This document shows, piece after piece, positions 58,458 through 64,000 of a DNA stretch of 64,000 bases; the first letter of the stretch is position 1; each line of letters opens with the position of its first letter. This DNA comes from Helicobacter sp. NHP19-003. GTDB taxonomy: Bacteria > Campylobacterota > Campylobacteria > Campylobacterales > Helicobacteraceae. The DNA lies in the NCBI RefSeq assembly GCF_019703305.1, contig NZ_AP024814.1, forward strand, positions 186,001-250,000, read 5' to 3'. The translations under genes were made by a program, and so were the position numbers. Below the pieces are notes generated by a model, which did not search any database, was not told where the DNA came from, and saw only the letters and a list, made by a program, of their open reading frames with translations.

Positions 58458-60314
58458 TTAACTCCAAAAACTTAGCATTGTTACAAAGATAATCACCACG
58501 ACCCCAAAAGTCATTAAACGCAATGCCGAGCTCAAATTGCCGCTTTGCAAAGGGGTTAACATTTGCCCGAGTAGAGTGGGGATTTTAGCGATGGTGTCTA
58601 CAAAGACATCGAGCATCCGCACTTCAATTTTGCGCCACACCCAAAAAGCAAACTTTAAAAACACCCGAGAGAGTGTACCATATAGGGTGGGGATATAGTA
58701 TTGATTCAACAACAAGCGGTAGAAAAACCCACCCTCTTTGTTGCCAAAGCCTTTTTTATATTTTTGCACGGCATAGGCAATGGAAAGCAAAACCCCGATT
58801 GTGGTAAGAGCTAATAAAAGCAATTTAGGCACAGAGTACTCTGCAAAAGAAGGCACGCTAATCGCTTTGGATACAAAATGGAAAAATCCATGCTCAAAAA
58901 AGCCTGCCACTACGGCCAAAATGGCTAGGGGCAGCATCGCCCACAGCATAAAGCTAGAGGCCTCGTGGGGGTGATCGATGCTGTGCACTTTGGGGGCAAA
59001 GAAAACCAACATCAAAAGTCTAAAACTATAAAACGCTGTAAAGAGTGCGCCTATGAGTAAAGCTAAAAACAGCCCATGGTGTCCTGTGGCAAAGGCGACT
59101 TCTAGGATTTTATCCTTAGAGAAAAAGCCCGCAAAGGGATAGAGCCCACACAAGGCTAAAGACGCTAGCCCCATCAAAATGGCGGTGGTTTTGAGCGGTT
59201 TAAGTAGCCCGCCCATTTTGCTAATGTCTAACTCATCGTGCATGGCGTGCATGACATTGCCCGCCCCTAAGAAGAGTAAAGCCTTAAAAAAGGCGTGGGT
59301 GAAAAGGTGGAAAAGGGCGATCCAATAAGCCCCAAGCCCTGCGCCCACGAACATATAACCTAGCTGTGAAAGGGTGGAGTACGCCACAACGCGTTTTAGG
59401 TCTTTATTGACTAAGGCCATGCTTGCCCCAAACAACGCCACAAACGCCCCTAAGCACGCAATGGCATAGCCAAGACCGGGCAATGCGCTATAGAGTGGGT
59501 GCGCTCGAATCACCAAATACACCCCGGCCGTAACCATTGTGGCGGCGTGGATCAAAGCGGATACGGGCGTGGGCCCCTCCATCGCGTTGGCCAGCCATGT
59601 ATGCAGGGGGAATTGTGCGCTCTTGCCCACTGCCCCCACAAAGAGCAAGAGCCCGATGCAAAAGAGAAGATGAGAGTCAGCGTTGGCAATGTTGGCAAAG
59701 ACTACAGAGTATTGCACTGAGCCAAAAGTCCAATACACCAGTAAAATCCCCATGAGCATGCCTAAATCCGCAATGCGGTTCATCACAAAGGCTTCAATGG
59801 AGGCATTGTTGGCACTCTCTTTGTGATACCAAAAGCCAATGAGCAGGTAAGAGCAAAGCCCCACGCCCTCCCAGCCCACAAACAGCCCTAAGAAATTGTC
59901 GCTAAGGACTAAGACAAGCATAGAAAAGACAAAGCCAGAGAGATAGCTAAAGTAGCGGTTATAGCCCTTGTCATGGAGCATGTAGCCAATGGAATAGACA
60001 TGCACCAAAAAGGACACGAGCGTTACCACCACAATCATGACGGCACTGATCGAATCGAGTCCAAAGGAGAACTTGACACTAAAGCCCCCAAGTGCCATCC
60101 AATCAAAGAGCACCGCTTGCACGCTTTGGTTGTGCAAACTTAAATTTAAGAGATACAAAGCCCCTAGAAAAGACAACCCGAGTAGGCTAGAATTGACGAT
60201 GCCCACTTGCAAACTTTTTTGGCAGGTGCCAAAAAGCCCGGCATAAAGTGCCCCCAACAAGGGCAAGAGCAAAACCGCCGCTAACACCACAGACGCATAC
60301 ATGCCAGCCTCCAT
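58458..60314 (-). CDS. nuoL: NADH-quinone oxidoreductase subunit L
   Basis: NuoL is the largest antiporter-like subunit (618 residues) at the distal end of the complex I membrane arm. It shows FVGWEGVGLCSYLLIGFWY near residue 150, GKSAQFPLHTWLANAMEGPT near residue 230 and AYSTLSQLGYMFVG near residue 315. The C-terminal extension forms the lateral helix region. It sits 1 bp behind nuoK. Confidence 0.97.
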   Translation of the reverse strand: MEAGMYASVVLAAVLLLPLLGALYAGLFGTCQKSLQVGIVNSSLLGLSFLGALYLLNLSLHNQSVQAVLFDWMALGGFSVKFSFGLDSISAVMIVVVTLVSFLVHVYSIGYMLHDKGYNRYFSYLSGFVFSMLVLVLSDNFLGLFVGWEGVGLCSYLLIGFWYHKESANNASIEAFVMNRIADLGMLMGILLVYWTFGSVQYSVVFANIANADSHLLFCIGLLLFVGAVGKSAQFPLHTWLANAMEGPTPVSALIHAATMVTAGVYLVIRAHPLYSALPGLGYAIACLGAFVALFGASMALVNKDLKRVVAYSTLSQLGYMFVGAGLGAYWIALFHLFTHAFFKALLFLGAGNVMHAMHDELDISKMGGLLKPLKTTAILMGLASLALCGLYPFAGFFSKDKILEVAFATGHHGLFLALLIGALFTAFYSFRLLMLVFFAPKVHSIDHPHEASSFMLWAMLPLAILAVVAGFFEHGFFHFVSKAISVPSFAEYSVPKLLLLALTTIGVLLSIAYAVQKYKKGFGNKEGGFFYRLLLNQYYIPTLYGTLSRVFLKFAFWVWRKIEVRMLDVFVDTIAKIPTLLGQMLTPLQSGNLSSALRLMTFGVVVIIFVTMLSFWS

Positions 60315-60315
60315 G

Positions 60316-60621
60316 CTAGCCCTTCATGCGCACTAGAGTGTCGATGTCTAGGCTTTTGTGTTTTCTGTGCCACAAAATCACAAGCCCTAACCCTATGGCC
60401 ACCTCCGCCGCTGCTACGGCGATCATAAATAAGGCGAACACCTGCCCGTCAATGTTTTTTAAAGAGTGGGCGATCGCCACAAAGGCGACATTGATGGCAT
60501 TGAGCATGATTTCTGTAGAGAAAAAAAGCATTAAAATGTTCTTGCGCCGCAGAATGCCAAACAGCCCCACGCTAAAGAGCAGAGCCGCAAAGACCAAGTA
60601 ATGGGCCAGAGTAAGCATCAA
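60316..60621 (-). CDS. nuoK: NADH-quinone oxidoreductase subunit K
   Basis: A small subunit of 101 residues with three membrane helices. It carries the conserved Glu of helix 2 (FFSTEIMLNAINVAFV near residue 32) and the second Glu in AAAEVAIGLGLVI near residue 70. It overlaps nuoJ by 4 bp. Confidence 0.96.
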   Translation of the reverse strand: MMLTLAHYLVFAALLFSVGLFGILRRKNILMLFFSTEIMLNAINVAFVAIAHSLKNIDGQVFALFMIAVAAAEVAIGLGLVILWHRKHKSLDIDTLVRMKG

Positions 60622-61130
60622 TTCTCCTTCTTAAATGCGCTCGCCATCGCCCCGACTAAGGCGACCAAGAGCATGAACGCCCCCACTTCAAAGGCGACTA
60701 AGTATTTTGTAAACAACACAAAGCCGATCAACTTTGTGTTGGAAGTGTCTAAATCGGGGTTTAAACTCTCTTGCAAGTTGTGGGCGTAATGGGCGATGAA
60801 AGGCGCGCCAAGCAAGGCGACCAAGACCACTGCTAAAGCAATGGCTAAGAGGGCGGGGACTTTAGGGGCATGTGCCCTCTCTTGTACCTCTTGTGAGGCA
60901 TTCAAAAACATCATGCCAAAGGCGTACATGACCACCACTGCCCCCACATAGACCAAAATTTGCACCACGCCCAAAAACTCGGCATCTAAGAGAAAGAAAA
61001 AGGCGGACACAAAGACCATCGCCGCGGCTAGAGAGGTCATGGCATACAAAATGTTCGTGGTCGTAACCACCACGAACGCCATGCCTAAAGTCAAGGCGGC
61101 GAAGAAATAAAAGGCAAGGGTTTCAAGCAT
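60618..61130 (-). CDS. nuoJ: NADH-quinone oxidoreductase subunit J
   Basis: A membrane subunit of 170 residues with five helices. The conserved helix [20 protein letters not shown] (near residue 52) marks the family. It overlaps nuoI by 8 bp and nuoK by 4 bp. Confidence 0.95.
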   Translation of the reverse strand: MLETLAFYFFAALTLGMAFVVVTTTNILYAMTSLAAAMVFVSAFFFLLDAEFLGVVQILVYVGAVVVMYAFGMMFLNASQEVQERAHAPKVPALLAIALAVVLVALLGAPFIAHYAHNLQESLNPDLDTSNTKLIGFVLFTKYLVAFEVGAFMLLVALVGAMASAFKKEN

Positions 61131-61779
61131 GGTCTTTGCCCCCCTCTTTGTTTTCTGCCCCCTCTTTCGCCTCTTTGGCTTCTTTAGGCTCTTCTTTCTC
61201 TTCTTTAGTGGCGTAATCTAGGGGGGTTTGGGCTAAGCGCGTGTTTGCATCCACACTAGGCGCACCAAAGCCCATAAACTCTTGATGGCTGTGGTCTTTT
61301 GCGCTTTGTATGTCTGTGAGAAACTCTGCTTTGCCCCCAAATTGGGAGCGTTGCACACTGCTGTTTTCAAAGCGTTGCCCCATCACAATGGCAAGCTCGG
61401 GGCACACCTCAGCACACAGCCCGCAATAAATGCACCGCCCTAAGTTAATGGTGTAGCTGTCTATGTATTTGCGCTCATCCTCGGCCTTGTGCGTGATGAT
61501 CCTAATGCAATTACTCGTGCAAATCTTTTCACACAGCCCACAGCCGATACAGCGTTCATTGCCCGACTCTAGCAACCTTTGCAAGTGGTGCACGGCTCTA
61601 TATCTAGGGCTTAAGGGCAACACCTCCATCGGGTAGTGTATGGTAACTTCTTTGCTAAAAAACTCTTTAATGGTCAGCCCTAAGCCCTTAAAAAGCTCTA
61701 AACCAAAGCTCGTTTTGAGTGTGTCTAAGAGTTTGGGGCTAGGCTTTTTAGGGTCGAGCCATTTATACTTTTGTCCCAC
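61123..61779 (-). CDS. nuoI: NADH-quinone oxidoreductase subunit I
   Basis: NuoI carries clusters N6a and N6b between NuoG and NuoB. The 218-residue protein has two ferredoxin motifs, [11 protein letters not shown] near residue 76 and [11 protein letters not shown] near residue 117. After about residue 180 comes a long charged Lys/Glu/Ala tail. The start is GTG 61779 with AAGGAGG four to five bases before it. Confidence 0.95.
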   Translation of the reverse strand: MGQKYKWLDPKKPSPKLLDTLKTSFGLELFKGLGLTIKEFFSKEVTIHYPMEVLPLSPRYRAVHHLQRLLESGNERCIGCGLCEKICTSNCIRIITHKAEDERKYIDSYTINLGRCIYCGLCAEVCPELAIVMGQRFENSSVQRSQFGGKAEFLTDIQSAKDHSHQEFMGFGAPSVDANTRLAQTPLDYATKEEKEEPKEAKEAKEGAENKEGGKDHA

Positions 61780-61788
61780 AACACCTCC

Positions 61789-62781
61789 TTAAAAAAGTAA
61801 AAGTACTAGCCCGGTGATTAGGATATTGACTAGGGCTAAAGGGAGCATGATTTTCCAACACATGCGCATGAGTTGATCGGGGCGCACATGGGGGAAGGTT
61901 GCGCGCGCCCACATGGATAAAAACACAAAGAAACAGACTTTGATTAAGATCGCAATGCCGCCCGGGATAAAGCCCCACGCATTGTAACCCCCAAAGAAAA
62001 TCAAAGAAATCACAAAACAAAAGGCAAACAAATGGGCGTATTCGGCTAAGAAAAACATGCCCCAGCGCAAGCCACTATACTCTGTGCAAAACCCGGCGAC
62101 AATCTCCGCCTCATGCTCGAGCAAGTCAAAGGGGGTGCGGTTCAACTCAGCATAACTAGAGATCAAGAACAAAAAGAAGGCTAAGGGTTGTTTAAACACC
62201 AGCCAATGGAGCATGCCCCCCTCTTGGTATTGGTTGATTTCCACCAAAGACAAAGAGCCCACCACCATGATGGGGGCTAAGATCGTTAGGGTGCTCACCA
62301 CTTCAAAGCTTAAAAGCTGGATAGTCGCCCTTGCCGCCCCGATTAAAGAATACTTGCTATTAGAGGCGAGCCCGGCTAAAAGGGGGGCGTAAATGCTCGC
62401 CGAGCCCACCGCTAAGAAAAACAACAACCCGACATTGATGTCCGAGATAATAGGTTTGATCGTGTGCCCAAAGATTTGAAAATCGCCGAAGAAGGGGATG
62501 GGTGCCATGCTCACAAAGGCACTCACCATCGCGATCACCGGAGCAATGGAGAAGATCAAGTGGTTAGCGTTCTGGGGGATCACATCCTCTTTAGTGAAAA
62601 GTTTGATCGCATCGGCGATCACTTGCAAGAGCCCAAAAGGACCGACATAAGTAGGGCCTAAACGCCTTTGAAAATAAGCCAAGACTTTTCGTTCTAAATA
62701 AGTCCCAAACGCCCCTAGCCCGGAAAAGACCAAAACCACCACCAGAATTTTAATCAGGGTTTCTACAATCTCGGCACTCAT
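61789..62781 (-). CDS. nuoH: NADH-quinone oxidoreductase subunit H
   Basis: NuoH joins the quinone channel to the membrane arm. From ATG 62781, which overlaps the nuoG stop (ATGA), it has 330 residues. The conserved parts are RKVLAYFQRRLGPTYVGPFG near residue 28, SYAELNRTPFDLLEHEAEIV near residue 205 with the quinone-site acids, and RATFPHVRPDQLM near residue 295. A Met four codons upstream is in frame but lies inside nuoG. Confidence 0.96.
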   Translation of the reverse strand: MSAEIVETLIKILVVVLVFSGLGAFGTYLERKVLAYFQRRLGPTYVGPFGLLQVIADAIKLFTKEDVIPQNANHLIFSIAPVIAMVSAFVSMAPIPFFGDFQIFGHTIKPIISDINVGLLFFLAVGSASIYAPLLAGLASNSKYSLIGAARATIQLLSFEVVSTLTILAPIMVVGSLSLVEINQYQEGGMLHWLVFKQPLAFFLFLISSYAELNRTPFDLLEHEAEIVAGFCTEYSGLRWGMFFLAEYAHLFAFCFVISLIFFGGYNAWGFIPGGIAILIKVCFFVFLSMWARATFPHVRPDQLMRMCWKIMLPLALVNILITGLVLLLF

Positions 62782-64000
62782 GCACGCTCCCATTCTAAGG
62801 TTTCAAAGGGGCTAGCAAATACCCCCCCCGTGTCTAGGCTGGGGCTTGCCATAAACACGCCCCTTTTTAGGCTGTGGTCTATGTAAATCTTGCCCGTGAG
62901 TGTGCGCCCCTCTTTGCTTAAACGGATTGTCGTCCCCTCAACAAGTCCCAAACTCTCTAAATGCGCCTTAGAAGTGTAAATGCCCTCTTTGAGTTGTAGG
63001 TTTTGGCTCTTAATGGTGTGGGTGTTAAACTGCGTTTCGGCAAATTGCAAATAGGCGTTAAGCTCGGGGGCACTCTCAATGGGGGTTATGGGCTGGCTTG
63101 ATTCTGTAGCTTGGCTAGGGGTGCTTTGAAGTTTATAGCCCCTGTGGTTGCTCTTGTCATTGGCGTAAAAATTTGTCAAATCGTCATACGCCACGCCCAA
63201 AAAGCCCTTGTCTTGGGGCAATTCTTGGGTGTATTCGGCTAAAGTTTCGCCATAAAAGCCAAAGTGCTGGGCGATGTCGGCAAAGTCTAGCCCCTCATAG
63301 GCTAAAGCGGGGCGTAAAGCAAGCACCCGCCCCTCCAAATTGACCATGCTTGCCTCCATTTGTGAGAAGCTGGGTAAAATAAAATCTACTTGATTTTGCA
63401 CTTGTCCGTTTTGATCCACACAATCGCTATCAAGCACAAAATCCCCTTTAGTCCGCACCCCTACGCTGGGGCTTGCGTGGCTGTCTTTTTCTAAAGTGCA
63501 AAGCGACACAATGCCTAAAGCATTGGCACTTGGGGGGATTAAAAAGATTTTGAGTTTGTCTAGCTTGCTTGCCTCTTGCAACATTAAGGCAATGTTGTGG
63601 GCTTTTGGGTGGGTGTAAATCTCGGGCCCGATTAAAAGAGCGATGCTAGGGGCTTTTTCAACCAAACCTTTAATTTTCTCAAAAGTGGGGCTATCACATT
63701 TGGCATTTTCTAGCATGGCATAGACGGGGGGCTTTTGCTCGGCTTTTTTAGGCTCTGCTGTTGCCTCGCCCTCTGCGTTTTCTGCACCCTCTGCACTTTC
63801 TGCAGGCTCAGGCTCAGGCTCGACAAGGGCACTTGCCTTTAAACTCTCTAAACTCGGGCTCTCCACGCCCAAAGCCATCAAAAACGCCCCTAAAATGATC
63901 TCTTCAGCCCCTACAGCATGGCACACGGGCACCACGCTACGGCTCATTTTTTCTATCGCCATGTCCTCTAGGGGGTGGGCGTAGATCAAACTCGTGCCTT
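62778..64000 (-). CDS. nuoG: NADH-quinone oxidoreductase subunit G, C-terminal part
   Basis: This is the C-terminal half of NuoG, the molybdopterin-like large subunit of the complex I peripheral arm. The frame is open to base 64000, so the N-terminus with its iron-sulfur motifs lies outside the window. About 407 codons are seen. They include an Ala/Glu/Pro-rich insert (PEPEPAESAEGAEN, near 63790-63840) and a C-terminal beta-rich domain (GKIYIDHSLKRGVF). An eight-G run codes for TGGVF near the end. The call rests on position before nuoH and moderate family likeness. Confidence 0.88.
   Translation of the reverse strand, partial: GTSLIYAHPLEDMAIEKMSRSVVPVCHAVGAEEIILGAFLMALGVESPSLESLKASALVEPEPEPAESAEGAENAEGEATAEPKKAEQKPPVYAMLENAKCDSPTFEKIKGLVEKAPSIALLIGPEIYTHPKAHNIALMLQEASKLDKLKIFLIPPSANALGIVSLCTLEKDSHASPSVGVRTKGDFVLDSDCVDQNGQVQNQVDFILPSFSQMEASMVNLEGRVLALRPALAYEGLDFADIAQHFGFYGETLAEYTQELPQDKGFLGVAYDDLTNFYANDKSNHRGYKLQSTPSQATESSQPITPIESAPELNAYLQFAETQFNTHTIKSQNLQLKEGIYTSKAHLESLGLVEGTTIRLSKEGRTLTGKIYIDHSLKRGVFMASPSLDTGGVFASPFETLEWERA

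Overview
The window reads as chromosome of a non-pylori gastric Helicobacter. The reasons are a Helicobacter-type 16S rRNA gene, gene blocks in the order known from H. pylori (folD-lepB-rpiB-apt-pepA-ychF, nadC-nadA-psd-comEC-dnaB, nuoG-N with pflA), a bifunctional IspDF, an HP1021-type response regulator, Hof-family outer membrane proteins, and a thiC gene that I do not recall from H. pylori. The species cannot be fixed from this sequence alone.

Layout. 1-8.4 kb: hypF (cut by the window edge), agmatine deiminase, tsaD, a haem-motif chemoreceptor with comF, then the HP1021-like regulator and ispDF. 8.6-16.6 kb: thiC, a cytochrome c, and a tight plus-strand run folD-lepB-rpiB-orf-apt-dedA-pepA-ychF. 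16.6-28 kb: cheV1-nspC, convergent prmC, then ddl-hydrolase-murF-HIT-prs-purA-fliJ-like-motE-like-mnmA, nearly all on the plus strand. 28.3-31.1 kb: two tandem Hof outer membrane protein genes. 31.1-32.9 kb: a 16S rRNA gene with promoter and processing stem, not followed by 23S/5S.

32.9-38.8 kb is the accessory region and the most unusual part. A roughly 100-bp segment containing the last ~32 nt of 16S rRNA and its trailer occurs three times in direct orientation (behind the real gene, at 37.9 kb, and as a diverged copy at 38.7 kb). Between the copies lie a minus-strand Sel1-repeat lipoprotein / HrgA / membrane-TPR operon, broken by frameshifts and by an IS605-type element whose exact empty site can be rebuilt, and an orphan 176-codon gene.

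38.9-45 kb: an esterase, a zinc alcohol dehydrogenase with a dyad inside its promoter, a TOBE-like protein, a small lipoprotein gene held out of frame by a G10 tract, yceI, hemL and two small membrane proteins. 45-53 kb (minus strand): thiL-nadC-nadA-psd-two conserved genes-ubiA-comEC-dnaB; ubiA carries five single-base homopolymer indels although its protein sequence is otherwise conserved. 53-64 kb (minus strand): pflA preceded by the end of the respiratory complex I operon (nuoG partial to nuoN).

Many lesions in this window are one-base changes in homopolymer runs. Some are probably real switches (G10) or decay, and some may be sequencing errors; each is recorded separately.
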